Of a stretch of 64,000 nt of DNA, positions 56,094-63,528 are shown piece by piece. Under the pieces are notes generated by a model. That model searched no databases. It was not told the origin of the DNA and was given only the letters and a program-made list of their open reading frames with translations. Positions within the stretch are counted from its first letter, which is position 1, and each line of letters begins with the position of its first letter. Both the position numbers and the translations under genes were made by a program. The stretch covers positions 1-64,000 of the IMG/VR virus record IMGVR_UViG_3300046809_000507, one strand, 5' to 3'. The DNA is from a virus.

Positions 56094-57209
56094 ATGGCAC
56101 GTGGCCACGGACGGATCCTCACCAGTGCTTGGGAGGATGACGACTTCCTCGACCTGGACGAGAAAGAACAGCGGCTCTACCTGTTCTTCATCTCGCAGCC
56201 GAACCTCAACCACGCCGGCCTGCTCGACCTCACCCTCCGGCGCTGGGCACGCAAAGCCCGCGGGCTGACCGTCGCCGAGCTGGAGAAGCGCATCGGCCGG
56301 CTGGAGGACACCAACTTCGTCGTCGTCGACCACGACACCGAAGAACTCCTCATCCGCTCCTTCGTCCGCAACGACGGCGTCTGGCGCATGCCGAAGGTCA
56401 TGGGCGCCATGGTGTCCGGCGCGCTCGAAATCTCCTCCCGCAAGCTCCAGCAGGCCCTGCTCGCCGAGATGGACCGCATCCCGCTCCAGGAGCTCAGCGC
56501 CGAGCCGGCGAAGCTGCGCAACGGCGGCACCGGCCCGTCCATCCAGGAGCAAGTCGCCGAGCACATCGACACCTTGCGGAAGGCGTTCGGTACTCCCACC
56601 CCGGACCCATCCGAAGGGGGTAAGGGAACCCCCTCGGTAACCCCCTCCGATACCCCTTCGCAGCCCCCTGCCGAAGGGGGTCCGAAACCCTCTACGCACG
56701 GGCGCGCAGCCACGCACGTGCGCGCGGCCCCTGCCCCTGCCCCTACCCCTGCCCCTATCCCCAGCCCCATACAAGAGGGGGCGTGGGTTGAGGCAGACGA
56801 TGAATCCGAGCTCGTACTCGTCGAAGATTCCGACTTCGTCGGCGCGACAGAAGCCGCCCCCTCGGAGCCTGAGCCCATCACCGCGCAGACGATCGTCGGC
56901 GAGTGGATCGACCGGTGCAGCAAGCGCCCGCCCGGCCAGACCATCGGTCAGACCTCGAAGCAGATCAAGAAGCTGCTCGACGAAGGCATCGACGCCGACG
57001 ACATCCGACGCGGCCTGGCCAAGTGGATGGCCAAGGGCTCCGCGCCCACTGCCATCCCCAGCTTCGTCAACGAAGCCATGAACGCCGCAGCCCCTGCAGG
57101 CAACGTCTTCCAGCTGCCCACCGGTCAGCCCCTCACCGGCACTGACGCCAAGGTCGCCGGCTGGCTGGCCGTCGCCGAACAACTCCGCCAGGAAGGAGAT
57201 CCCGCATGA
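56094..57209 (+). CDS. phage replication initiator / replisome organiser, DnaD-like
   Basis: A 371-residue protein. The N-terminus (about 1-120, ILTSAWEDDDFLDLDEKEQRLYLFFIS ...) is a winged-helix region found in phage replisome organisers. A Pro/Thr/Gly-rich linker (about 160-260) follows. The C-terminal part (QTIVGEWIDRCSKRP, then a helical KKLLDEGIDADDIRRGLAKW) resembles DnaD-type domains that contact helicase. It contains an internal DNA repeat cluster (56611-56680), which may be the origin, as in lambda O. GAAGGACAAC precedes the ATG. Confidence 0.75.
   Translation: MARGHGRILTSAWEDDDFLDLDEKEQRLYLFFISQPNLNHAGLLDLTLRRWARKARGLTVAELEKRIGRLEDTNFVVVDHDTEELLIRSFVRNDGVWRMPKVMGAMVSGALEISSRKLQQALLAEMDRIPLQELSAEPAKLRNGGTGPSIQEQVAEHIDTLRKAFGTPTPDPSEGGKGTPSVTPSDTPSQPPAEGGPKPSTHGRAATHVRAAPAPAPTPAPIPSPIQEGAWVEADDESELVLVEDSDFVGATEAAPSEPEPITAQTIVGEWIDRCSKRPPGQTIGQTSKQIKKLLDEGIDADDIRRGLAKWMAKGSAPTAIPSFVNEAMNAAAPAGNVFQLPTGQPLTGTDAKVAGWLAVAEQLRQEGDPA
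56611..56680. other. repeat cluster inside the replication gene, candidate origin
   Basis: CCGAAGGGGG occurs at 56611-56620 and 56671-56680, with inverted relatives ACCCCCTCGG and CCCCTCCGA between them. CCCCTTCG (56653-56660) pairs with CGAAGGGG (56672-56679). About 40 bases further on, a run of CCCCTGC/CCCCTAC repeats (56731-56765) follows. Origins of several phages lie inside the initiator gene and consist of such repeats. Confidence 0.45.
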
Positions 57210-57964
57210 ACGCCACCGAAGCTGCCGCGCTCCTCGCGCACTGCTCCGGGTTCGATAACCGGCAGCCGTCCGTCGCTGCCGCCAAGTCGTGGGCTGCGGC
57301 CCTGTACGACGTGCCGTTCGACCAGGACGCCCGCGACGCCGTTGCCAGCTACTACACGACGCCGCCGCAGAATCCGAACGAGCGCCTGTGGATCCTGCCC
57401 CACCACGTCAAGACCCTCCGCACGAAGATCCGCAGCGCCCGGCTGGAGAACTTCCAGTACGAGCCCGTCGCCGGCGAGACCGTCCCCGAGTACCTCGCCC
57501 GCCTCCGCGGCCAGACTCAGGCCATCGCCTCCGGTTGCGTCCCCGCCCCGAAGGGTCAGTTGGCGCCAGGGAAGGGTGAGCCGCCTCGCGAGCTCATGGC
57601 CGGACTGTCCGAGCTCGGCTGGCAGGGCAACCGCACCGTCGACGGCGACGAGCACGTCGTCGAGGCCGAGGTCATCGACTCGGTGCGCCGGTCCGGCCCG
57701 CTCGGCATCGAGTGCCCCGCCTGCCACGCGGCGATCGGCAAGCCGTGCAAGGCGCCTGGGGCCTCCGAGAAGCAGCCGATGGGCAAGCCCCGCCTGAAGC
57801 CGCACACCGCCCGGCTACGGGCCGCCAGCGGCGAATCGGAACTCACCGCCGCCCAACTGGCCAGCCAGGAGCAGGCGATCAAAGCCCGGTCCGCGCAGTA
57901 CCTCGCCCGCGAAGCCGACGACATCCCCGACGCCGAAATCCTCGACGAGGAGGCCGCATCGTGA
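57206..57964 (+). CDS. helicase-loader-position protein with C-terminal zinc finger
   Basis: A 252-residue protein. N-terminal helices (EAAALLAHCSGFDNRQPSVAAAKSWAAAL) have the look of phage replication accessory proteins that follow an initiator. The C-terminal part holds IECPACHAAIGKPCKAPG ... HTARLRAA, an actinobacterial zinc finger with C-x2-C-x6-C and H. ATGA overlap with the initiator implies joint production. It may help load helicase. Confidence 0.65.
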   Translation: MNATEAAALLAHCSGFDNRQPSVAAAKSWAAALYDVPFDQDARDAVASYYTTPPQNPNERLWILPHHVKTLRTKIRSARLENFQYEPVAGETVPEYLARLRGQTQAIASGCVPAPKGQLAPGKGEPPRELMAGLSELGWQGNRTVDGDEHVVEAEVIDSVRRSGPLGIECPACHAAIGKPCKAPGASEKQPMGKPRLKPHTARLRAASGESELTAAQLASQEQAIKARSAQYLAREADDIPDAEILDEEAAS

Positions 57965-58368
57965 CCACCGCCGACTGGACACCCGCCCCGACCGACATCG
58001 CCGCGACCCGCGAAGCCCGCCGTAACGGCAGCCTCCGCGCCCAACTCCGCCAGCAGATCGGCGAAGGCCGCGCCCGCCTCGACGCCGCCCCCGCCCAGCG
58101 CTGGGCGAGCGGCATCCGCCGCGACCTGAACGGGGTCACCTGCCCGCACTGCCAGGCCGGCCCGAACCAGCGCTGCCACCTCCGCACCCGCGACCAGACG
58201 CTCCCCGCCCCGCACCAGCAGCGGATCGACCTGTGGGCGCAGACCGTCGCCTGCTGCACCACCTGCCAGGCCGCACCCGGGCAGCGCTGCCACCTCGACG
58301 GCATGCCGCTCCCCGCCGGAACCGTCCATCCCGCCCGCCACCAGGACGCCGAAAGGACCGCCGCATGA
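57961..58368 (+). CDS. protein with two zinc fingers, 135 aa
   Basis: Two copies of the same finger: TCPHCQAGPNQRCHLRTRD ... HQQR and CCTTCQAAPGQRCHLDG ... HPARHQ. The unit resembles the C-terminal finger of the preceding gene, so one gene likely supplied the others by duplication. Basic N-terminal segment. GTG overlaps the preceding stop. Probably binds DNA near the replication site. Confidence 0.68.
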   Translation: MTTADWTPAPTDIAATREARRNGSLRAQLRQQIGEGRARLDAAPAQRWASGIRRDLNGVTCPHCQAGPNQRCHLRTRDQTLPAPHQQRIDLWAQTVACCTTCQAAPGQRCHLDGMPLPAGTVHPARHQDAERTAA

Positions 58369-58580
58369 GCCCCTTCGACCGCCTGATGGCGGAGGCCCTG
58401 CCGACCGGCACCTTCGGCCACGCCGAACCCATCCAGCCCCGGCAGGCCGAGCGGGTCTCCCTGTGGACGCCCGCAGAGCAGGCCGATCACGTTGCCGCCC
58501 TTGAAGCCGAGCTGGACCGGCTCGAAGGCCGCGGCACTGGCAAGCCGAAGCTGCGGCTCATCGAAGGAGAAGCCGCATGA
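58365..58580 (+). CDS. small protein, 71 aa
   Basis: MSPFDRLMAEALPTGTFGHA ... ending in an amphipathic helix (ADHVAALEAELDRLEGRG) and a basic tail. Overlaps both neighbours. Possibly a partner of the methyltransferase that follows. No family recognised. Confidence 0.55.
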   Translation: MSPFDRLMAEALPTGTFGHAEPIQPRQAERVSLWTPAEQADHVAALEAELDRLEGRGTGKPKLRLIEGEAA

Positions 58581-59548
58581 CGAACCTCAGCCTCTGCTCC
58601 GGCGCCGGCACCCTCGACCTGGCCGTCGAGCAGATCACCGGCAACAAGACGTTGGTCTATGCCGAGAACGACCCGTTCGCCTCCCGCGTCATGGCCGCCC
58701 GCTTCCAGTGGGCCGTGAACCTCGGCGACATCACCAAGGCCGACTGGGCCGGCGCTGCCAGCCAGTGGCAGATCGAATCCCTCGCGGCCGGATTCCCGTG
58801 CCGCAACACCTCCAACGCAGGAAAGCGGGACGGCATCAATGGCCAGTGGTCGAGGGTCTGGAAGAACGTTGCTGAAGCTGTGGGCGTCATTCGACCGCGC
58901 ATCGTCTTCCTGGAAAACGTGGAAGCGCTCCGGTCGCGGGGCCTCGACGTCGTCGTCGAAGACCTGGCCGCGATCGGGTATGGCCTCTGGTGGACGTGCC
59001 TACCAGCTGCGGCCGTCGGCAACCCCAGCCTCCGCTGGCGCTGGTTCGGTATCGCCCGTCCCGACGGAGGCGACCACGACGTGACCGCCTGGCGGCAGCG
59101 GTGGGAGACCCTTCCGCCGGCCGCCACCTTCGCGGACGAGCTCGCCACACTGCCGCTCGTCGCATCCAGGGACTGGAAGTCCAGCGCCTCCAACAAGCTC
59201 GACGACAACGCCCGGCCGCTGAACGAGTACGTCGCCAACCTGTTCGACCGGCCGGGCGAGAGCTGGGTCACCACCCGCGGCGTCGACCACACCCCGGCCA
59301 TTCGCCGCTGGGAAGCCGTCACCGGCCGGGAGGCGCCCGCCCCGTGGACCCGCGGCCCTCGCGGAGGCCGGCCTCTGTCGCCCCTGTTCGCCGAATGGAT
59401 GCAGGGCAACGACCTCGGCTGGATCACCGACGTCGACATCCCCCGCGACAAGCAGATCCAGATCGCTGGCAACCAGGCCATCACCCGCCAGGCCGTCGAG
59501 GGCTATCGCCGGCTGCTTACTGCCGACCTCGACGCGATGGCCGCGTGA
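58577..59548 (+). CDS. C5-cytosine DNA methyltransferase
   Basis: A 323-residue Dcm-type enzyme. Motif I LSLCSGAGTLDLA, motif IV GFPCRNTSNAGKRDG with catalytic C75, motif VI FLENVEAL with E113, motif VIII-like SLRWRWFGIAR, a variable target region in the middle and the terminal GNQAITRQAV element of motif X. Motif IV has PCR in place of the usual PCQ. No restriction enzyme gene lies beside it, so it probably protects phage DNA from host restriction. ATGA overlap with the 71-aa gene. Confidence 0.9.
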   Translation: MTNLSLCSGAGTLDLAVEQITGNKTLVYAENDPFASRVMAARFQWAVNLGDITKADWAGAASQWQIESLAAGFPCRNTSNAGKRDGINGQWSRVWKNVAEAVGVIRPRIVFLENVEALRSRGLDVVVEDLAAIGYGLWWTCLPAAAVGNPSLRWRWFGIARPDGGDHDVTAWRQRWETLPPAATFADELATLPLVASRDWKSSASNKLDDNARPLNEYVANLFDRPGESWVTTRGVDHTPAIRRWEAVTGREAPAPWTRGPRGGRPLSPLFAEWMQGNDLGWITDVDIPRDKQIQIAGNQAITRQAVEGYRRLLTADLDAMAA

Positions 59549-59660
59549 CCTCGCCCGTTGTTCTCCGCCCGACCCCCAGCCCGGGGAAACGGCGTGCGCC
59601 TGCCCGACCGGGGCGGGATGCGAAACGTGGACAAACCAACCGACCGACAGGAGAAGCCCG

Positions 59661-60095
59661 ATGACCGACCCGAAGCCCCTCACCGTCCAGCAGCTCGACG
59701 ACATCGAGACCCGCGCCACCGCCGCCACCCCCGGACCGTGGGGCGTCTACACGTTCGGCGGCGACAGCCTCATCGAGATCGCCGCCGACCTGGAAGACAC
59801 CGGCTGCGGCTACCAGGCCCGCCGCACCATCGCCCGCTTCGAGGAGGAGCCCCTCGACAACGACCCGACGCACCGCGAGTGGACCGCGGAGGAGGACTGG
59901 GCGCAGGTCCAGGCGGACGCCGAGTTCGTCGCCCACGCGCCGGAGGACGTCGATGCGCTGCTCGCCGAGATCCGCCGACTCAGCGCCGAACTGGCCGCAG
60001 CCGCGGAGGACGTGTCGTGGCTGCGCTGCCTGGAAGCGGCCGGCGTCGACAACTGGGAGGGCATCGAGACCGCGATCGACATGCGCGGCGAGTAG
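59661..60095 (+). CDS. Ea22-like phage protein, 144 aa
   Basis: LDDIETRATAATPGPWGVYTFGGD at the start and ADAEFVAHAPEDVDALLAEIRRLSAEL in the middle are the marks of Ea22-like/short phage proteins found in many actinophages and enterophages. The fold and function are unknown. GGAGAAGCCCG precedes the ATG. A large hairpin lies 24 bases after the stop. Confidence 0.72.
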   Translation: MTDPKPLTVQQLDDIETRATAATPGPWGVYTFGGDSLIEIAADLEDTGCGYQARRTIARFEEEPLDNDPTHREWTAEEDWAQVQADAEFVAHAPEDVDALLAEIRRLSAELAAAAEDVSWLRCLEAAGVDNWEGIETAIDMRGE

Positions 60096-60118
60096 CCACC
60101 CCGTGATCTTCCGCGACA

Positions 60119-60155
60119 CGGGCCACCTGCCTGCCGGTAACAGGCGGGTGGCCCG
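60119..60155 (+). terminator. 15-bp hairpin terminator
   Basis: CGGGCCACCTGCCTG / CAGGCGGGTGGCCCG pair with one mismatch and a 7-base loop, between two rightward genes. Confidence 0.75.
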
Positions 60156-60192
60156 CACCCGACATCCTCTCGCAGCCCACCTGGAGCAGCCC

Positions 60193-60933
60193 ATGACCGA
60201 CACCACCAACCCGCAGCAGACCGACCGGCGCGACCGGTACGCCGCAGCGATCCGCGAGACCGACGGCTGGGTCCTCGACGGCGGACAGCACATGCTCGAC
60301 GCCGTCATGGCCGTCGCCGACGCCGAGCAGGCCGCACTCCGCCGCGAGCACGCCGACCGCCTGGAGCACCTCGAAGGCGCTCTCTCCCGCATCCGCGACC
60401 GGGCCGAGGTTGCCCAGGTCCGGGTCCGCCGGGTTGTCGCATGCACACCGTTCGCCGCAGCCGTCGAGGAGGCTTTCGCCGGGGGGCAGTTCGCCGCCGT
60501 CACGGTCCCGGCGTCCGCGCCCACCGACCGGGCCGCCCTCCGCGACCGCATCGTTGCCGCCATCAAGGCGTCCCCGTTCGACGAGCTGCGTGCCGTCAAC
60601 CACGCGCCGAACGGGCCGCTCCAGATCACCGTGACCGTCGACGACTTGGCCGACACCCTGCTGCGCCGCCTGGCCGACGCCGCGTTCGCCCCGGGGATGC
60701 CCTGCGAGCACGGATGCCGGGCCGCCGCTGACGAACTCACCCGCGAGGCGCAGCAGCCCGAGACGCAGGCGCGCCGGATGATGCGCTCCCGGTTCCCCAG
60801 CCGCCCCGGCACCGCGACCGTCGCCTCCGACATGTGCCCGCGCTGCAAGGGCGACAACAGCGAGGCATGGGCGCTGTGCGCCCGCTGCGCCGACGAGCCC
60901 GCTGCCGTGTCCCAGCCCGACGGGGAGGCCTGA
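60193..60933 (+). CDS. helical protein with C-terminal zinc ribbon, 246 aa
   Basis: The N-terminal 25 residues are charged, then TDGWVLDGGQHMLDAVMAVADAEQAALRR and a coiled-coil (about 55-85). Residues 110-190 form a mixed domain; the C-terminus has MCPRCKGDNSEAWALCARCADE, a four-cysteine zinc ribbon. A start at 60193 has GGAGCAG upstream. No catalytic motif seen. It may belong to the replication or DNA-modification group. Confidence 0.6.
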   Translation: MTDTTNPQQTDRRDRYAAAIRETDGWVLDGGQHMLDAVMAVADAEQAALRREHADRLEHLEGALSRIRDRAEVAQVRVRRVVACTPFAAAVEEAFAGGQFAAVTVPASAPTDRAALRDRIVAAIKASPFDELRAVNHAPNGPLQITVTVDDLADTLLRRLADAAFAPGMPCEHGCRAAADELTREAQQPETQARRMMRSRFPSRPGTATVASDMCPRCKGDNSEAWALCARCADEPAAVSQPDGEA

Positions 60934-60936
60934 CCC

Positions 60937-61203
60937 ATGGCTGCGCTGCTGCTGTTCGAGGCCCTCGACGCCGCGGCGGTCATGGCCGACGCGATCCTCG
61001 CCTGGATCGCCGTCCTCGCATTTGCCGTGACCGTCGGCCTGTACGCCGCGATCCTCACCGGGGCGTGGGCGTGGCGTGCCGTCAGAAAGGCCGTGACGGG
61101 GCCTCTCCCGGCCGAACAGGCGCCACAGGCCCCCGAGTCCACTCCGACCCCACAGAGGCACACAGCGCCCGCGTGGGCCCACGCAGACAAGGAAGCCGCA
61201 TGA
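60937..61203 (+). CDS. membrane protein, 88 aa
   Basis: One or two membrane segments (about 3-20 and 22-45), then a proline-rich tail (TPTPQRHTAPAW). It stands three bases after the preceding stop and overlaps the next gene. Unknown early-phage membrane protein. Confidence 0.55.
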   Translation: MAALLLFEALDAAAVMADAILAWIAVLAFAVTVGLYAAILTGAWAWRAVRKAVTGPLPAEQAPQAPESTPTPQRHTAPAWAHADKEAA

Positions 61204-61667
61204 CCAACCCCACCATCACCGACCTCCGCCGCGAACTGGAGAAGGCCCGCCTCGCCCTGATCGACACCCAATCCCACCTCGCCTCGCACGCCGAGATGAA
61301 CGCCGCACTCCACTGCGCCACGACCGTCATGTACTCCCCGCTCCACGCCAAGGTCACCAACACCATCGCGGGCATCGAGCACGCCCTCGCCCGCACCGAC
61401 CAGCCCAACGCGCCCACCCTCAACAGCGGGAGCAGCGACGGCGTATGGGCCGCGCTCGCCGCCGACCTCGACCGCTGCCACCACGGACGCCACATCGGCG
61501 ACGACTGCGGATCCTGCGGCGGCACATCCCGAGGCAACCCGCTCATGATCGTCGGCGACGCCATCGGCTACGACCGCCACGGCCACTACATCGTGCTGCC
61601 CGACCGCGACCACAAGCACGACCCGGCCGCCTGGCGTACCCGGCCAGAACGCGGCACGCCGTCGTGA
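61200..61667 (+). CDS. small protein with Cys/His cluster, 155 aa
   Basis: N-terminal helix (ITDLRRELEKARLALIDTQSHL), then a middle helix and RCHHGRHIGDDCGSCGG (about 92-108), a likely zinc site. The C-terminal part has beta strands and many histidines. ATGA overlap on both sides. Function unknown. Confidence 0.55.
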   Translation: MTNPTITDLRRELEKARLALIDTQSHLASHAEMNAALHCATTVMYSPLHAKVTNTIAGIEHALARTDQPNAPTLNSGSSDGVWAALAADLDRCHHGRHIGDDCGSCGGTSRGNPLMIVGDAIGYDRHGHYIVLPDRDHKHDPAAWRTRPERGTPS

Positions 61668-61798
61668 CCCGCGTCGACTGGGGCTGGGTCGCCACCCTCA
61701 CCCTCATCCTCTGGCCGCCCGCCTACTGCACCCTCTACGCCATCCGACAGGCCGGACGCGCCCTCACCCGAACCACCCGCAACCGGAGGCAGCCGTGA
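61664..61798 (+). CDS. single-pass membrane peptide, 44 aa
   Basis: MTRVDWGWVATLTLILWPPAYCTLYAIRQAG with a basic end. GTG overlaps the preceding stop and the next start. One of two consecutive tiny membrane proteins. Confidence 0.5.
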   Translation: MTRVDWGWVATLTLILWPPAYCTLYAIRQAGRALTRTTRNRRQP

Positions 61799-61983
61799 CC
61801 AGACTCGAAGCCGCCTACGTCCAAGGCGCGACGCTCATGACCGCGGCCGGGGTCGCCTCCGCCGCCTGCCACCTGTGGCCGGAGACCCTCGTGTTCGCGG
61901 GCGTCGCCGGCTGGCTGGGTGCGGGCGCCCGCCGGGAACGGAAACTCCTGCGGGCGACGCGGGCCGACAGGGGGCGGGCGTGA
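61795..61983 (+). CDS. membrane protein, 62 aa
   Basis: Two hydrophobic stretches (about 10-25 and 31-46) with a basic C-terminus (RRERKLLRATRADRGRA). GTG start overlaps the preceding stop. Coupled to the LuxR-type gene. No family recognised. Confidence 0.5.
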   Translation: MTRLEAAYVQGATLMTAAGVASAACHLWPETLVFAGVAGWLGAGARRERKLLRATRADRGRA

Positions 61984-62354
61984 GCTACCTGACCGACCGG
62001 CAGCGGGAGATCCTGCTGCTCGCCGCGAACGGCAACAGCAACGCCGACATCGCCCAGTGGGCTGGTACTCGGCGCGACACGATCGCCGAGATCCTCACGG
62101 CCGCGTACCGCCGGCTCGGGGCTGCCGACCGGGCGAATGCCGTCGCGATCGGCATCGCGGTGGGGGAGTTGGGGATCCACGAGATCCAGCTGCCCGAGCT
62201 TCAGTGGGTGGAGCTGGCAGTCGTGGAGCGGCGCCAGGGGCCCGCAGGCGGCCCTCAGAGCGCCCGGGAGGCCGCGGACGGCGCTCGGGACGGCCGGGAG
62301 GCTGCGAGGGCGGCAGGCGGGCGCGTAGCGGCGCGAGGGGAGGCGGCGGCTTGA
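61980..62354 (+). CDS. LuxR-type helix-turn-helix regulator, 124 aa
   Basis: Residues 1-60 are a LuxR/GerE DNA-binding domain: LTDRQREILLLAANGNSNADIAQWAGTRRDTIAEILTAAYRRLGAADRANAV. There is no receiver or ligand domain; the rest is Arg/Ala/Gly-rich and probably flexible. As the last gene of the early run it could switch on late genes. GTG start overlaps the previous stop. Confidence 0.78.
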   Translation: MSYLTDRQREILLLAANGNSNADIAQWAGTRRDTIAEILTAAYRRLGAADRANAVAIGIAVGELGIHEIQLPELQWVELAVVERRQGPAGGPQSAREAADGARDGREAARAAGGRVAARGEAAA

Positions 62355-62437
62355 GGACTGACCCGGTCGACAAGCTCGGCTGGTGCTCCCGTATGGGAGA
62401 TCTCGGATAGCCGATCGCGGACAGCCAAGCCGTAATG

Positions 62438-62476
62438 CCAAGGTGATATCACCTTGGGGTAGATATTTCGCTACCC
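62438..62476. promoter_or_regulatory. operator: 20-bp perfect palindrome plus second inverted repeat
   Basis: A 20-bp perfect palindrome at 62438-62457 (half site CCAAGGTGAT) is followed at once by GGGTAG ... CTACCC (62457-62476). It stands 53 bases before the ATG at 62510, in a 155-base gap with no gene. The perfect symmetry is much stronger than chance and points to binding by a dimeric regulator. Confidence 0.7.
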
Positions 62477-62509
62477 TCAAAACGGCAGCACTTTCAGCAG
62501 GAGGCAGCG

Positions 62510-62794
62510 ATGAGCGGCGAGCCGTGGACGATCGAATCGATCCGTGACGCGCTCGGCAATCCTGCTCTTGCCCAGCGGTTTCTTGGCGAGATCAACCGGG
62601 CACCTGCGCACCAGCTGCTCGCCGTCTTTGCCAAGTGGGAACGCGTAGCGAAGGACACCCTCGCGGCCGTCGAGCGGGGGCGTGAAGTCGCGGCAGCCGA
62701 AGCCCGCGGCGAGGAACCGCCCGGAGAGTGGGTCGACGTCACCGACCGAGTCCTCTCCGAGGCTGCCCGAATCCGTGCACAAGGCGCCGCCTGA
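62510..62794 (+). CDS. small protein, possible antitoxin, 94 aa
   Basis: Product MSGEPWTIESIRDALGNPAL..., helical with FLGEINRAPAHQLLAVFAKWERVAKDTL and an acidic C-terminal helix (EWVDVTDRVLSEAARIRAQ). CAGGAGGCAG precedes the ATG. It lies just downstream of a perfect palindrome and 17 bases before an RelE/ParE-like small gene. Antitoxin-type proteins are small, helical, encoded first and autoregulated, which fits; the sequence itself is not a recognised family. Confidence 0.55.
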   Translation: MSGEPWTIESIRDALGNPALAQRFLGEINRAPAHQLLAVFAKWERVAKDTLAAVERGREVAAAEARGEEPPGEWVDVTDRVLSEAARIRAQGAA

Positions 62795-62811
62795 GGTGAC
62801 AGAGTGGAGTC

Positions 62812-63054
62812 GTGTACCGGCTCCTCTGTGACGAGACCCTCCTCGCCGTCTGGGACTCCCTCCCCGCCGAGGCCAGCAGTCAGCTCACCCTCGCCTTCGC
62901 AGACATCTGCCATGACCCGGTCACGGCCACCGAACCCTGGGGCTTCGACGACGGCATCCACCGCCAGCTCATCCGGCCCCTCGTCACCGCGCTCATCGCC
63001 GTGAATCCGGAACGACAGACAGTACGGATCTACCAGATCCAACACCGGCAGTAG
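62812..63054 (+). CDS. small protein, possible RelE/ParE-type toxin, 80 aa
   Basis: Starts MYRLLCDETLLAVWDSLP and ends LVTALIAVNPERQTVRIYQIQHRQ. The opening strand, the leucine-rich helix, a DP turn and the closing pair of strands with basic end recall the RelE/ParE ribonuclease or gyrase-poison fold, but key residues cannot be confirmed. The GTG start has GGAG close upstream. It forms a two-gene unit with the gene at 62510 and ends at a strong terminator. Confidence 0.5.
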   Translation: MYRLLCDETLLAVWDSLPAEASSQLTLAFADICHDPVTATEPWGFDDGIHRQLIRPLVTALIAVNPERQTVRIYQIQHRQ

Positions 63055-63060
63055 ACACGA

Positions 63061-63097
63061 CGGCGCCCCCGCAGCGAACCCGGCTGCGGGGGCGCCG
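63061..63097. terminator. 15-bp perfect hairpin between converging genes
   Basis: CGGCGCCCCCGCAGC / GCTGCGGGGGCGCCG with a 7-base loop. Placed between the rightward pair and a leftward gene, so it ends both. Confidence 0.85.
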
Positions 63098-63107
63098 TGT
63101 CGCGCGG

Positions 63108-63353
63108 CTACCGGTACCAGTACTTGACGCCCCGGTGGTGCGAGCACGTCCCCCGGGCGTGGGCGCTGTACGAGTACGTGCCGTCCTTGCACTTCGCCGT
63201 CGCCCCACGCGGATGCGGGCTGTTGGCCTTGCAGACGCCCGTCGTGTGATGCGCACACGAGGCTGCCGCCGCCGGCGTCGCCGCAACCACCGGCACCAGC
63301 AACGCCCCCGCCACAGCGACCGCAGCCAGACCAACCCTCAGCTTGGTGAGCAT
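63108..63353 (-). CDS. secreted DUF3761 protein
   Basis: An 81-residue preprotein with a clear signal peptide (MLTKLRVGLAAVAVAGALLV ... ATPAAAA, cleavage near residue 30) and a mature part CAHHTTGVCKANSPHPRGATAKCKDGTYSYSAHARGTCSHH, the DUF3761 pattern with conserved Cys and His. DUF3761 proteins are small secreted proteins of unknown function, frequent in actinomycetes. ATG at 63353 has AGGAGGGGG upstream on this strand. It might be cargo rather than a phage core gene. Confidence 0.82.
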   Translation of the reverse strand: MLTKLRVGLAAVAVAGALLVPVVAATPAAAASCAHHTTGVCKANSPHPRGATAKCKDGTYSYSAHARGTCSHHRGVKYWYR

Positions 63354-63422
63354 GAAGTCCCCCTCCTGTTGAACGTTGATCATCACAGGCGGGGGAGGCG
63401 GTCGGGCCGGGGGCAGGGCGCC

Positions 63423-63441
63423 GTCCCCCGAAAGGGGGAAC
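63423..63441 (-). terminator. small hairpin downstream of the antirepressor gene
   Basis: CCCCC-GAAA-GGGGG at 63425-63438 (reads CCCCCTTTCGGGGG on the minus strand). It lies between the leftward antirepressor stop and the DUF3761 gene. Confidence 0.4.
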
Positions 63442-63528
63442 GGGGCGCGGGCCGGACCGAATTGGCGGGCCAGTGCGGTAAGCCAGACGCGGCCGAACGG
63501 AATGACGTTCCGCCCGGCCGCTCGTTCA

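Noticed and set aside
59517-61619. Leftward 700-residue frame over 59.5-61.6 kb
   Set aside because: Low-complexity Val/Gly/Arg product opposite four rightward genes with coupled starts; a GC shadow.
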